This document shows, piece by piece, positions 1 through 8,868 of a stretch of 64,000 nt of DNA. This DNA is from DASYLJ01 sp964432595. GTDB lineage: Bacteria > Desulfobacterota > Binatia > DP-6. The stretch is from NCBI GenBank assembly GCA_964432595.1, contig CAYSOF010000009.1, positions 1 through 64,000 on the forward strand. Reading direction: 5' to 3'. The notes under the pieces were generated by a model that saw nothing but the letters and a program-made list of their open reading frames with translations, was not told where the DNA came from and did not search any database. Position numbers and translations under genes: made by a program. The stretch's first letter is position 1. Every line of letters starts with the position of its first letter.

Positions 1-10
1 AGGGCGCTAC

Positions 11-50
11 TTGCCCAAGAGGTGCTCGGTCTGTGACCGCTTCTGGGCAA
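11..50. terminator. Imperfect hairpin at the window edge
   Basis: TTGCCCAAGA (11-20) can pair with TTCTGGGCAA (41-50) with a bulge, and an inner CGGTC-TGT-GACCG stem lies in the loop. There is no U-tract. It could be the 3' hairpin of a gene lying left of the window or part of the leader upstream of recC. Only the base pairing is seen. Confidence 0.3.
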
Positions 51-75
51 AGCCGCCCGCGCTAGCATCGATGCG

Positions 76-104
76 TTGCGTGGCGGACCGCGGGTCCGCT
101 ACGC
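76..104 (+). promoter_or_regulatory. recCBD promoter with operator-like inverted repeat in the spacer
   Basis: TTGCGT (76-81), a 17-bp spacer and CTACGC (99-104) form a sigma70-like promoter. The recC ATG starts 9 bp after the -10 box and has no Shine-Dalgarno. The spacer carries a perfect 7-bp inverted repeat, GCGGACC-GCG-GGTCCGC (83-99), between the two promoter boxes, the classic position for a repressor site. It does not match the LexA consensus known to me. The boxes were matched by eye. Confidence 0.45.
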
Positions 105-113
105 CACAGCGAG

Positions 114-3100
114 ATGCTCACCGTGTGGCAGGGGAATCGGCTCGAGACGTTGGCGGACCGCCTCGCCGACGTCGTGCGCCGTCCGCTCGCCACGGCGCTC
201 ACGCCCGACGTCGTCGTCGTGCAGAACACCGGCATGGCGCGCTGGGTGTCGCTGCACCTGGCGCGGACCCTCGGCGTCTGCGCCAACGTGCGCTTCCGCC
301 TGCCGGCGGCGTTCCTCTGGGAGACGTATCGCGCCATCGCTCCCGAGGGCGCGGCGGTCGACGCGGTGGAGCCCGACGTCGCCACCTGGCATCTGATGGC
401 GCTGCTCGGTGGCGTGGGCGACGACCCGCGGTTCGCGCCGGTGCGCGCGTATCTGGGGGACCATCTGGGGGACCCGCTGGGGGAGCGGCTGGGCGACGGT
501 GCCGACGGCCGCAAGCGCTACGAGCTGGCGCGGCGCCTGGCAGACACGTTCGAGCAATACCAGGTGTACCGGCCGGCGTGGATCGCCGAGTGGGAGCGGG
601 GCGGTGGAGACGGTTGGCAGCCCGAGCTTTGGCGGCGGCTGGTCGCGCGCGGCGTGAAGCACCATCGCGCGGCGTTGCAGGGCGAGCTGCTGCGGGAGCT
701 CGGGCGCGCGCCCGTCGACCGCCTGCCGCCGCGCGTGTCGCTGTTCGGCATTCCGGCGCTGGCGCCGGCGTACCTCGAGGTGTTCCAGCAGCTCGGCGAG
801 CGGATCGAGCTGGGGCTGTATCTCCTCAGCCCCTGCAGCCTCTTCTGGGGCGACACGGTGTCGCCGCGCGACGCGTCTCGCGCCGGGCAGCTCGAGCTCT
901 TCGCGTCCGCCGAGCCGGAGGGTGAGAACGATCTGCTCGCGTCGATGGGCAAGCAGGGCCGCGACTTCCTCCATGACGTTGCCGCGCTCGGCGGCTTCCA
1001 TCAGGACGCGTTCGAGGAGCCCGCGGGGAACGACATGCTCGGCGCCGTCCAACGCGACGTCCTCGCGCGACGGAACCCGTCGGACCGCACGGTCCCGGTC
1101 GCCGCCGCTGACCGCTCGATCCAGCTGCACGCGTGCCACTCCCCGATGCGCGAGGTCGAGGTGCTGCACGACCAGCTGCTCGCGATGTTCGACGCCGACC
1201 CGTCGCTGCGGCCGTCCGACGTCGTCGTGATGATGCCCGACATCGAGCGCTACGCGCCTTGCGTCGAGGCCGTGTTCGGTGCCGTCGGGCGCGAGCAGCA
1301 CGTTCCGTTCACGATCGCCGACCGCAGCCGCCGCGCCGAGAGCCGGCTCGTCGAGGCGTTCTTCGCGCTCCTCGACCTGCCGGGGAGCCGCTGGGACGCC
1401 GCGCGGCTCCTGGCGCTGCTCGAGTCGCCGTCGGTGCGGCGGCGCTTCGGCATCGCCGCGGCCGACCTGCCGCTCGTCCGCCGATGGGTGCAGGACGCCG
1501 GCATCCGTTGGGGCATCGACGCTGCGGGTCGCGCCGCCGCCGACCTGCCGGCGACCACCGAGCACACGTGGCGCTTCGGCCTCGATCGCCTGCTGCTCGG
1601 CTACGCGCTCGCGGGCGACGCGCCCGTGCTGTTCGAGGGTGTCCTGCCGTGCGCCGACGTCGAGGGCTCGCAGACGGCCGTGCTCGGCCAGCTGCATGCG
1701 TTCGCGGAAGCGGCGTTCGCGCTCGACGGCTTGCTCGCCGCGTCGCGACCGCTCGCCGAATGGGCCGACGTGCTCGCCGCCGCGCTCGCGCGCTTCGTCG
1801 AGGCCGAGGACGACGAGGAGGCCGACGCGCAGGCGATCCGCGACGCGCTCGTCGCGATGGCCGAGTCGGCGGGCGCGGCCGGGTTCGCCGAGCCCGTCGC
1901 GTCCGCCGTCGTGCAGACGCACCTCCATCGCCTCCTCGACGTCGACGCGCCGCGCGGCCGCTTCCTCGCCGGCCGCGTCACGTTCTGCGCGATGGTCCCG
2001 ATGCGCAGCATCCCATTCGAGGTGGTCTGCCTGCTCGGCATGGACGTCGCGAGCTTCCCGCGTACGCGCCGGCCGCCCGGCTTCGACCTGATGGCCGAGA
2101 AGCCGCGACGGGGCGACCGTTCGCGCCGCGACGACGACCGCTACCTCTTCCTCGAGGCGATCGTCTCCGCGCGCCGCTGCCTCTACCTCAGCTGGGTCGG
2201 CCGCAGCATCCGCGACAACACCGACGTCCCGCCGTCGGTCCTCGTGAGCGAGCTGCTCGATTACCTGCGCCGCGGGTTCACCGCGCCCGACGGCCGCGAC
2301 CTCGTCGACCACCATCTCCGCGTCGACCATCCGCTGCAGCCGTTCAGCCGCCGCTACTTCGCGCAGGAGGCGCCGCTGTTCAGCTACTCGGCGTCCCTTT
2401 GCGACGCGAGCCGCGCGCTGCGTCGCGGCGAGGGACGGACGTCGATGCCGATCTGCGGCGAGCCGCTCGACGCCGCCGAGGAGCGCTGGCGCGAGGTCAC
2501 GCCGGAGGCGCTGGTGCGCTTCTTCCGCAATCCCACGCGATTCTTCCTCGAGCAGCGGCTCGGCATCCGTCTCGACGAGGCGCCCGGCGTCGTCGAGACG
2601 CGCGAGCCGTTCGCGCTCGATGCGCTCGCGCGGTTCGGGCTGCGCGACGACATGCTGCGACTGCGTCTCGACGGCGGCGACGGGGACGACCCGCTCGACG
2701 TGATGCGCGCGCGCGGGGCGCTGCCGCACGGCGAGCTCGGCCGGGCCGCGTTCCGGAGCGAGCGCGGCACCGTCGAGGGCTTCGTGCAGCGTGTCGCCGC
2801 CGCGATCGACGGCGATCGGCTCCCGCCGCTGCCCGTCGAGCTGCGCCTCGGCGCGATGACGGTCCGCGGCACGCTGGCCGGACTCACTCGCGGCGGGCTC
2901 GTCGACTATCGTCTGGCGCGCACCAAGGCCCGTGACCGCCTGGGCCTGTGGATCCGGCATCTGATCCTCGCGTGCGCCGCTCCCCCCGGCGTCGCGCTGC
3001 GCAGCCTGTGGCTCGGCGACGATGCCACCGTCACGCTCGGCCCCGTCGCCGAGCCTGCCGCGACGCTGCGCACGCTGGTGGACCTCTACTGGGACGGGCT

Positions 3101-3350
3101 TCGCCGGCCGCTCCACTTCTTTCCCGAGACCGCGCTCACCTGCCTGGCGAAGGGCGGTGACCTCGGGGCCGCGCGCGACGTCTGGGAGGGCGACGAGTAC
3201 GGCTATCGCACCGGCGAGGGCAGCGACGCGTACTATCAGGCCGCTTTCCGCGACACCGACCCGCTCGACGCCGAGCTCGTCCAGCTGGCCGGCCAGGTGT
3301 TCGGGCCGTACGTGCTGGCCGCGGCCGAGGAGAAGCTGGAGCGGCGATGA
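114..3350 (+). CDS. recC: RecBCD enzyme subunit RecC (exodeoxyribonuclease V gamma chain)
   Basis: RecC is the Chi-recognition and scaffold subunit of the RecBCD helicase-nuclease, which resects double-strand breaks and degrades unprotected linear DNA. The 1078-aa product is close to the usual ~1120 aa. It opens with the family-typical MLTVWQGNRLE, which fixes the ATG at 114. The conserved block MRSIPFEVVCLLGMD starts near residue 630, followed by GDRSRRDDDRYLFLEA near 667 and CLYLSWVGRSI. As known for RecC, no intact Walker A is visible, consistent with a dead helicase fold. The stop overlaps the recB start by 4 bp (ATGA), so translation is probably coupled. The gene order recC-recB-recD is contiguous. 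Confidence 0.95.
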   Translation: MLTVWQGNRLETLADRLADVVRRPLATALTPDVVVVQNTGMARWVSLHLARTLGVCANVRFRLPAAFLWETYRAIAPEGAAVDAVEPDVATWHLMALLGGVGDDPRFAPVRAYLGDHLGDPLGERLGDGADGRKRYELARRLADTFEQYQVYRPAWIAEWERGGGDGWQPELWRRLVARGVKHHRAALQGELLRELGRAPVDRLPPRVSLFGIPALAPAYLEVFQQLGERIELGLYLLSPCSLFWGDTVSPRDASRAGQLELFASAEPEGENDLLASMGKQGRDFLHDVAALGGFHQDAFEEPAGNDMLGAVQRDVLARRNPSDRTVPVAAADRSIQLHACHSPMREVEVLHDQLLAMFDADPSLRPSDVVVMMPDIERYAPCVEAVFGAVGREQHVPFTIADRSRRAESRLVEAFFALLDLPGSRWDAARLLALLESPSVRRRFGIAAADLPLVRRWVQDAGIRWGIDAAGRAAADLPATTEHTWRFGLDRLLLGYALAGDAPVLFEGVLPCADVEGSQTAVLGQLHAFAEAAFALDGLLAASRPLAEWADVLAAALARFVEAEDDEEADAQAIRDALVAMAESAGAAGFAEPVASAVVQTHLHRLLDVDAPRGRFLAGRVTFCAMVPMRSIPFEVVCLLGMDVASFPRTRRPPGFDLMAEKPRRGDRSRRDDDRYLFLEAIVSARRCLYLSWVGRSIRDNTDVPPSVLVSELLDYLRRGFTAPDGRDLVDHHLRVDHPLQPFSRRYFAQEAPLFSYSASLCDASRALRRGEGRTSMPICGEPLDAAEERWREVTPEALVRFFRNPTRFFLEQRLGIRLDEAPGVVETREPFALDALARFGLRDDMLRLRLDGGDGDDPLDVMRARGALPHGELGRAAFRSERGTVEGFVQRVAAAIDGDRLPPLPVELRLGAMTVRGTLAGLTRGGLVDYRLARTKARDRLGLWIRHLILACAAPPGVALRSLWLGDDATVTLGPVAEPAATLRTLVDLYWDGLRRPLHFFPETALTCLAKGGDLGAARDVWEGDEYGYRTGEGSDAYYQAAFRDTDPLDAELVQLAGQVFGPYVLAAAEEKLERR

Positions 3351-6300
3351 GCGAGGCCGCGCTCGACACGCTCACGGTTCCGCTGCCGGGCCTGGCGCTC
3401 ATCGAGGCCAGCGCGGGCACCGGCAAGACGTACACGATCAACCGCCTCCACCTGCGGCTCGTCATGGAGCGTGGGCTCGGGATCGACCAGATCCTCGTCG
3501 TCACCTACACGGTGGCCGCGACCGACCAGCTCCGCAAGGAGATCCGCGCGCTGCTCGTCGAGGCGCTCCACGTATTGGGCGGCAAAACGACCAAGGACGC
3601 GATCCTGCGGGAGCTCGTCGCCCGCTGCGACCGCGAACAGGCCACGCAGCGGATCACGCGGGCGCTGCGCGAGTTCGACGGCGCCGCGATCTTCACGATC
3701 CATGGCTTCTGCCAGCGCGTGCTCGTCGACGGCGCGTTCGAGAGCGGCATGCCGTTCGACAGCGAGGTGCTCGCCGACGAAGCCACGCTGCGCCAGGAGA
3801 TCGCGGACGATTTCTGGCGGCGCACGTTCCACGACGCCTCGCCACTGCTGGCGAGCCACCTGCTGCGCCGCCGCCAGGATCCCGGGGCGCTGCTCGATGT
3901 CGTCGCGCCGCATCTCGGACGGCACGACCTGCGTGTCCTGGTGCCGGACGATCCGGGCGATCTCGCCGCGCTCGAAGCGACGTGCCTGGCGGCGTTCGCG
4001 GCGGCGCAGGCCGCGTGGCGCCGCGACGAGGTCGAGCGGCTGCTGATCGATCACCCCGCGCTCCGGCGCAACGTCTACAAGACGACGTCGATTCCACGCT
4101 GGATCGCTCGCGCCGATGCCTACCTCGCGGCGGAGCTGCCCGATCTCAAGCCGTTCGAGCGCTTCGAGCGTCTCACGACGGCGGACATCCGCGGGAACCT
4201 GAAGGGGAAGGGCCCGGCGCCGGCGCATCCGTTCTTCGCCGCCTGCGAGGCGATGCTCGCAGCCGTCGGCGCGGTGCGCACGGCGTACGAGGCGCGGCTC
4301 GCGATCGCGCAGCGCGACCTACTCGCGTTCTGTCGCGCCGAGCTGGTCGCGCGGAAGCAACGCTTGCAGGCGCAGTCGTTCGACGACCTGCTGACGCAGC
4401 TCGCCGAGGCCCTGCACGGCCCGCGCGGCGCGCGTCTGGCGGCGAGCATCCGCGAGCGCTGGCCGGCGGCGCTGATCGACGAGTTCCAGGACACCGATCC
4501 CGTCCAGTACGGCATCTTCCGCGCCATCTACGACGGCACGGACGCGCCGGTGTTCCTCGTCGGCGATCCCAAGCAGGCGATCTACTCGTTCCGCGGTGCC
4601 GACATCTTCGCGTACCTCGCCGCGCGGCGCGGGGCGGGCCGTCGCTTTCCTCTCGACGTCAACTGGCGCTCCGATCCGGCGCTCATCACCGCCGTGAACG
4701 CGGTGTTCGCGGGGGTGCACCGGCCGTTCGTGGCCGCGGAGATCGAGTTCCTCCCGGCGCGGCCGGCGCCGCGTGACGATCGCGAGGTCCTCGCGATCGC
4801 CGGCGAGCCGCCCGAGCCGCTGCGCATCTGGTCGCTCGCGTCGAACGGCCCCCGCGTCGCGGGCAAGGGCGTCGCGCGCCAGAAGGCGGCACGGGCGACG
4901 GCGGCCGCCATCGCGCGCCTCCTCGAGCAGGCGGCACGAGGCGAGGCGACGCTCGGCGGCCGGCCGCTCGAGGGTGGCGACGTCGCGGTCCTGGTCCGCA
5001 AGCACCGCGAGGGCGCGCTGATCCGCCGCGAGCTGCTCCGGCTCGGCGTGCCGAGCGTGCAGCAGGCGCAGGACAGCGTCTTCGTGACGCGCGAGGCGGC
5101 CGAGCTGGAGCGCGTGCTCGCGGCGGTGGCCGATCCCGGGCGCCCCGCGCTGGTGCGCGCGGCGCTCGCGACCGAGATGCTCGGCGTCGACGCGGCCAGC
5201 CTGGTCGCGCTCGGCGCATCGGACGTCGCGTGGACGGTGTTGCTCGAGGCGTTCCATCGCCACCGCCAGGCGTGGCGCGAGCGCGGGCTGAGCGCGATGC
5301 TGCGGGGGCTCTTCGACGAGCGGGGCGTGCCCGCGCGCCTGCTCGCCTATCAGGACGGCGAGCGCCGTCTGACGAACGTGTTGCACCTCGCCGAGCTGCT
5401 GCAGGCGGCCGAGACGCAGCGGGGCGGCGGCCCGGAGAGCCTGCTCGCATGGATGGCCGAGCGCCGCCAGGCCGACGTCGCCGAGAGCGAGGAGCAGCAG
5501 CTGCGCCTCGAGAGCGACGAGCAGCTCGTGAAGATCGTCACGATCCACAAGAGCAAGGGCCTCGAGTATCCGATCGTCTTCTGCCCGTTCGTCTGGGACG
5601 GCCGGCTCTGGTCCGACGACAACACGAACCGCCGGCCCTTCGCGTTCCACGATTCCGACGACGACGACCGCCCGTGTCTGGCGCTCGACCTCGTGACGCT
5701 CAAGCCGAAGCGCGAGCTGGCGATGCGCGAGGAGCTGGCCGAGAACCTGCGCCTCCTCTACGTGGCACTGACGCGCGCGAAGCACCGGCTGACGCTCGTC
5801 ACCGGACGGATCGGCGACGCCGGCACGTCGCCGCTCGCGTGGCTGCTGCACGCCCCCGCCGACGTCGCCATGACCGAGATGGGCCGGCACGTGCGCGACC
5901 TCGGCGACGCGGCCATGCTCGCCGACCTCGTTGCCCTCGCCGCGCGGTCCGAGGGGACCATCCGCGTCGAGCCGTTGCCCGAGGACGACGGCGTGCCCTA
6001 CCGCGGCGATCGCGCGCCGATCGGCACGCTCGAGGCGCGTCGGCTTGCGCGGCCCGTACCGCGCGCCTGGAGCATCGCGAGCTTCAGCGCGCTCACCGCC
6101 GGCCATGGCGACGAGGCGCCCGATCACGACGCCACCCGATGGAGCGCGCCGCTCGACGGCGAGCGGCCGGCGCGCGACGTCTTCGGCTTCCCGCGCGGCG
6201 CCCGTGCCGGTAGCTGCCTGCACCGCATCTTCGAGCTACACGACTTCCAGGCGCGCGACGCGAGGGCGCGCGAGCGGCTCGTCGCGCGCGAGCTGCGCGT

Positions 6301-6925
6301 GCACGGCCTCGACGTGTCGTGGGCCCCCGTGGTGGCGGACATGGTCGAGCGCGTCCTGACGACGCCGCTCGACGCGGCCGGCCGCGTGCGCCTCGCCGAC
6401 GTACCGGCCGAGCGCCGGCTCGCCGAGCTCGAGTTCTACTATCCCCTCGAGCGCCTCGAGGCGCGGGTCGTCCGCGAGGCGCTCGCGACGCACGGATTCG
6501 GGACGCCCGCGCTGCGCGACGCCGTCGCCCATCTTCCGTTCGAGGCGGGCGCGGGCTTCATGAAGGGCTTCGTCGACCTCGTGTTCGAAGCCGACGGCCG
6601 CTTCTGGATCCTCGACTGGAAGTCGAACTGGCTCGGCGCCGCGCTCGCCGACTACGCGCCCGCGCAACTCGAGACCGCGATGGCGCGCGAGGCGTACTGG
6701 CTCCAGTATCTCGTCTACACGGTGATGCTGCACCGGCTGCTGCGCCTGCGGCTCGGCGACGCATACGACTACGACCGCCACGTCGGCGGCGTCTTCTACG
6801 TGTTTCTCCGCGGCGTCGACCCGGCCGCCGGGCCCGGCGCGGGCGTCTTCCACGATCGGCCGACGCGGGCCCTCGTCGAGGCGCTCGACGCCCACATTGG
6901 AGCAGGCCTGGAGGCCGTCGCGTGA
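3347..6925 (+). CDS. recB: RecBCD enzyme subunit RecB (helicase-nuclease)
   Basis: RecB is the 3'-5' UvrD-like helicase fused to the single nuclease of RecBCD. The 1192-aa protein (E. coli about 1180) has Walker A ASAGTGKT at residues 21-28, Walker B IDEFQDTD near 377, GDPKQAIYSFRGADI, the motif TIHKSKGLEYPIVFCPF, and LLYVALTRAKHRL. The C-terminal nuclease carries AGSCLHRIFE, then FVDLVF with D1077 and LDWKSN with D1090 and K1092. This has the 13-residue spacing of E. coli D1067/D1080/K1082, so it should be active. It overlaps recC by 4 bp (ATGA) and recD by 4 bp (GTGA), giving a tightly coupled three-gene unit. Confidence 0.96.
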   Translation: MSEAALDTLTVPLPGLALIEASAGTGKTYTINRLHLRLVMERGLGIDQILVVTYTVAATDQLRKEIRALLVEALHVLGGKTTKDAILRELVARCDREQATQRITRALREFDGAAIFTIHGFCQRVLVDGAFESGMPFDSEVLADEATLRQEIADDFWRRTFHDASPLLASHLLRRRQDPGALLDVVAPHLGRHDLRVLVPDDPGDLAALEATCLAAFAAAQAAWRRDEVERLLIDHPALRRNVYKTTSIPRWIARADAYLAAELPDLKPFERFERLTTADIRGNLKGKGPAPAHPFFAACEAMLAAVGAVRTAYEARLAIAQRDLLAFCRAELVARKQRLQAQSFDDLLTQLAEALHGPRGARLAASIRERWPAALIDEFQDTDPVQYGIFRAIYDGTDAPVFLVGDPKQAIYSFRGADIFAYLAARRGAGRRFPLDVNWRSDPALITAVNAVFAGVHRPFVAAEIEFLPARPAPRDDREVLAIAGEPPEPLRIWSLASNGPRVAGKGVARQKAARATAAAIARLLEQAARGEATLGGRPLEGGDVAVLVRKHREGALIRRELLRLGVPSVQQAQDSVFVTREAAELERVLAAVADPGRPALVRAALATEMLGVDAASLVALGASDVAWTVLLEAFHRHRQAWRERGLSAMLRGLFDERGVPARLLAYQDGERRLTNVLHLAELLQAAETQRGGGPESLLAWMAERRQADVAESEEQQLRLESDEQLVKIVTIHKSKGLEYPIVFCPFVWDGRLWSDDNTNRRPFAFHDSDDDDRPCLALDLVTLKPKRELAMREELAENLRLLYVALTRAKHRLTLVTGRIGDAGTSPLAWLLHAPADVAMTEMGRHVRDLGDAAMLADLVALAARSEGTIRVEPLPEDDGVPYRGDRAPIGTLEARRLARPVPRAWSIASFSALTAGHGDEAPDHDATRWSAPLDGERPARDVFGFPRGARAGSCLHRIFELHDFQARDARARERLVARELRVHGLDVSWAPVVADMVERVLTTPLDAAGRVRLADVPAERRLAELEFYYPLERLEARVVREALATHGFGTPALRDAVAHLPFEAGAGFMKGFVDLVFEADGRFWILDWKSNWLGAALADYAPAQLETAMAREAYWLQYLVYTVMLHRLLRLRLGDAYDYDRHVGGVFYVFLRGVDPAAGPGAGVFHDRPTRALVEALDAHIGAGLEAVA

Positions 6926-8727
6926 CGCTCGCCGCGCTCGAACGCCTCGCTGACGCCGGCGGCGTGACGCCGCTCGACCTGCACTTCGCGCGCCTGATGG
7001 CGCGCATGGCCGGCAGCGACGCCCCCGAGCTGGTGCTCGGGGCGTGTCTCGCGAGCCGGCGCACGAGCGAAGGACACGTCTGCGTCGACCTCGGCGCGAT
7101 CGCCGGCCGCCCGATCGTCGACGACGCGCCCGACGCGCCGGTGGCGCCCGATCTGGCGCGCTGGACCGCGGCGCTGCGCGCGTCGCCGGTGGTCGCCACG
7201 GCGGGCGAGCGCCGCCCGATGGTGCTCGACGCCGCCGGCCGCCTCTACCTGCATCGCTACTGGGACTACGAGCGGCGGCTCGCGGCGGCGCTGCGAGCAC
7301 GAGCGGCGGCGCTCGTCGGCGACGTCGACGAGGCCCGACTCGGGCGCGACGTCGCCGCGCTCTTTCCGGCGCCCGGGCTCGACTGGCAGCGCGTCGCCGC
7401 CGTCACGGCCGTCCTGCGCCGGCTGTGCGTCGTGTCGGGCGGCCCCGGCACGGGCAAGACGTACACGGTCCTGCGGATGTTGGCCTTGGTGCTCGCGCAG
7501 CGGCCGACGCTGCGCGTGGCACTGGCGGCGCCGACCGGGAAGGCGGCCGCGCGCCTGCAGGAAGCGGTCCGGCTGGCCGCGCACGACGTGCCGCTCGACG
7601 CCGCCGCCCGCGCGGCGGTGCTGCGCGAGGCGGCGACGGTCCATCGGCTGCTCGGTGCGCGGCCCGACGGCGTCTCGTTCCGGCACGATGCGAAGAACCT
7701 GCTGCCGTACGACGTCGTCGTCGTCGACGAGGCGTCGATGGTCGACCTCGCGCTGATGACGAAGCTCGTCGAGGCGCTGCCGGCGCCGTCGCGGCTCGTG
7801 CTCCTCGGCGACAAGGACCAGCTGGCGTCGGTCGAGGCGGGCGCCGTCCTCGGCGACGTCTGCGGCCCGGCGCCGGGGTTCTCGGCGGCGTTCGCCGCAC
7901 GCGTCACCGAGCTGACGGGTGTCCCGGTCCCGCCGGCCGTGGCCGAGACCGCGTCACCGCTCGGTGATGCGGTCGTCCTGCTGCGCGAGAGCCGGCGTTT
8001 CGCCGCCGACAGCGGCATCGGCCAGGTCGCGGCGGCGATCAACCGCGGCGACGGCGCCGTGGCCCTCGCGCGGCTCGAGGCCGGCGGCGCCGACGTCGCG
8101 TGGCTCGCGGTCGGCTCGCCGGCCGAGCTCGACGCCGCGCTCGCCACGGTCGTGCGCGACGGCTACGGCCCGGCGTGCGCCCTCGTCACCGCGGGCGCGC
8201 CGGCCCCCGAGGTGCTCGCGGCGTTCGCGCGCTTCCGGATCCTCTGCGCGCACCGCGCGGGGCCCGGCGGCGTCGAATCGCTCGATCGCGACGTCGAGCG
8301 CCACCTCGCCGCCGCCGGCCTCATCGCGCCGCGCGGGATGTGGTACGCGGGCCGTCCCGTGATGATCACGCGGAACGACCATGCGCAGGGCCTGTGGAAC
8401 GGCGACGTCGGCATCGCGCTGCCGGGCGACGACGGCAACCTGCGGGTATGGTTCGAGGACGGGCGTGCGGTGTCGCCGGTGCGGCTGCCGCCGCACGAGA
8501 CGGTCTGGGCGATGACCGTCCACAAGAGCCAGGGCTCGGAGTTCGACGACGTCGTGCTGGTGCTGCCGCCGCACGCGTCGCGCGTGACGACGCGCGAGCT
8601 GCTCTACACCGGCCTGACGCGCGCGCGCCGCCACGTCGGCGTGTGGGGTACTCCGGCTGTGTTCCTGGACGCGGTGACCACCCGTCTCGAGCGAGCGTCC
8701 GGTCTGCGCGACGCGCTCTGGAGCTGA
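6922..8727 (+). CDS. recD: RecBCD enzyme subunit RecD (5'-3' helicase)
   Basis: RecD is the SF1B motor of RecBCD. I start it at GTG 6922, which overlaps the recB stop as GTGA and gives 601 aa, close to E. coli RecD (608). The open frame runs a further 201 codons upstream, but only as a shadow of recB. Walker A GGPGTGKT lies near residues 173-180, Walker B VVVDEASMVD near 270, then LLGDKDQLASVEAG, a C-terminal AMTVHKSQGSEFDDVVLVLP block and LLYTGLTRARRHVGV. No signs of decay are visible. Because RecB and RecC are also intact, the genome should encode a complete RecBCD rather than AddAB. Confidence 0.95.
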   Translation: MTLAALERLADAGGVTPLDLHFARLMARMAGSDAPELVLGACLASRRTSEGHVCVDLGAIAGRPIVDDAPDAPVAPDLARWTAALRASPVVATAGERRPMVLDAAGRLYLHRYWDYERRLAAALRARAAALVGDVDEARLGRDVAALFPAPGLDWQRVAAVTAVLRRLCVVSGGPGTGKTYTVLRMLALVLAQRPTLRVALAAPTGKAAARLQEAVRLAAHDVPLDAAARAAVLREAATVHRLLGARPDGVSFRHDAKNLLPYDVVVVDEASMVDLALMTKLVEALPAPSRLVLLGDKDQLASVEAGAVLGDVCGPAPGFSAAFAARVTELTGVPVPPAVAETASPLGDAVVLLRESRRFAADSGIGQVAAAINRGDGAVALARLEAGGADVAWLAVGSPAELDAALATVVRDGYGPACALVTAGAPAPEVLAAFARFRILCAHRAGPGGVESLDRDVERHLAAAGLIAPRGMWYAGRPVMITRNDHAQGLWNGDVGIALPGDDGNLRVWFEDGRAVSPVRLPPHETVWAMTVHKSQGSEFDDVVLVLPPHASRVTTRELLYTGLTRARRHVGVWGTPAVFLDAVTTRLERASGLRDALWS

Positions 8728-8751
8728 TCCGCCGGCATGGCACGCCGGCGG

Positions 8752-8862
8752 TCGGAGCAGCGTGCCGCGCCGGCTTCGCCGGCCCGCGGCATACAGCTTG
8801 CCCGAAGCGCACTGCTACACCGTGGCGCCCTTCGTTGCGGCCCAAGACATGGCCTTTGGGCC
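8752..8862. repeat. Dispersed intergenic repeat, copy A (inverted relative to copy B)
   Basis: This 111-bp element fills the gap after recD. Read on the minus strand it has a palindrome around CCATGTCTTGGGCC (8839-8862), exactly 46 bp of unrelated sequence (8793-8838), then a conserved block ATGCCGCGGGCCGGCGAAGC... continuing to CTGCTCCGA (8752-8792) with the hairpin GCCGGCGAAGCCGGC. Copy B at 28604-28712 has the same two ends with one or two differences and the same 46-bp middle. Both copies are intergenic and downstream of a plus-strand gene. Confidence 0.75.
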
Positions 8863-8868
8863 GGGTTC

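Noticed and set aside
99..3116. 1005-codon open frame on the minus strand opposite recC, and a similar 1076-codon frame opposite the acyl-CoA carboxylase (54214-57444)
   Set aside because: Both are R/A/E-rich shadow translations typical of very G+C-rich DNA. The plus-strand genes have unmistakable catalytic motifs and family lengths.
8728..8868. Small coding gene in the gap after recD
   Set aside because: The gap is fully explained by the dispersed repeat. No start codon with signal gives a sensible product.
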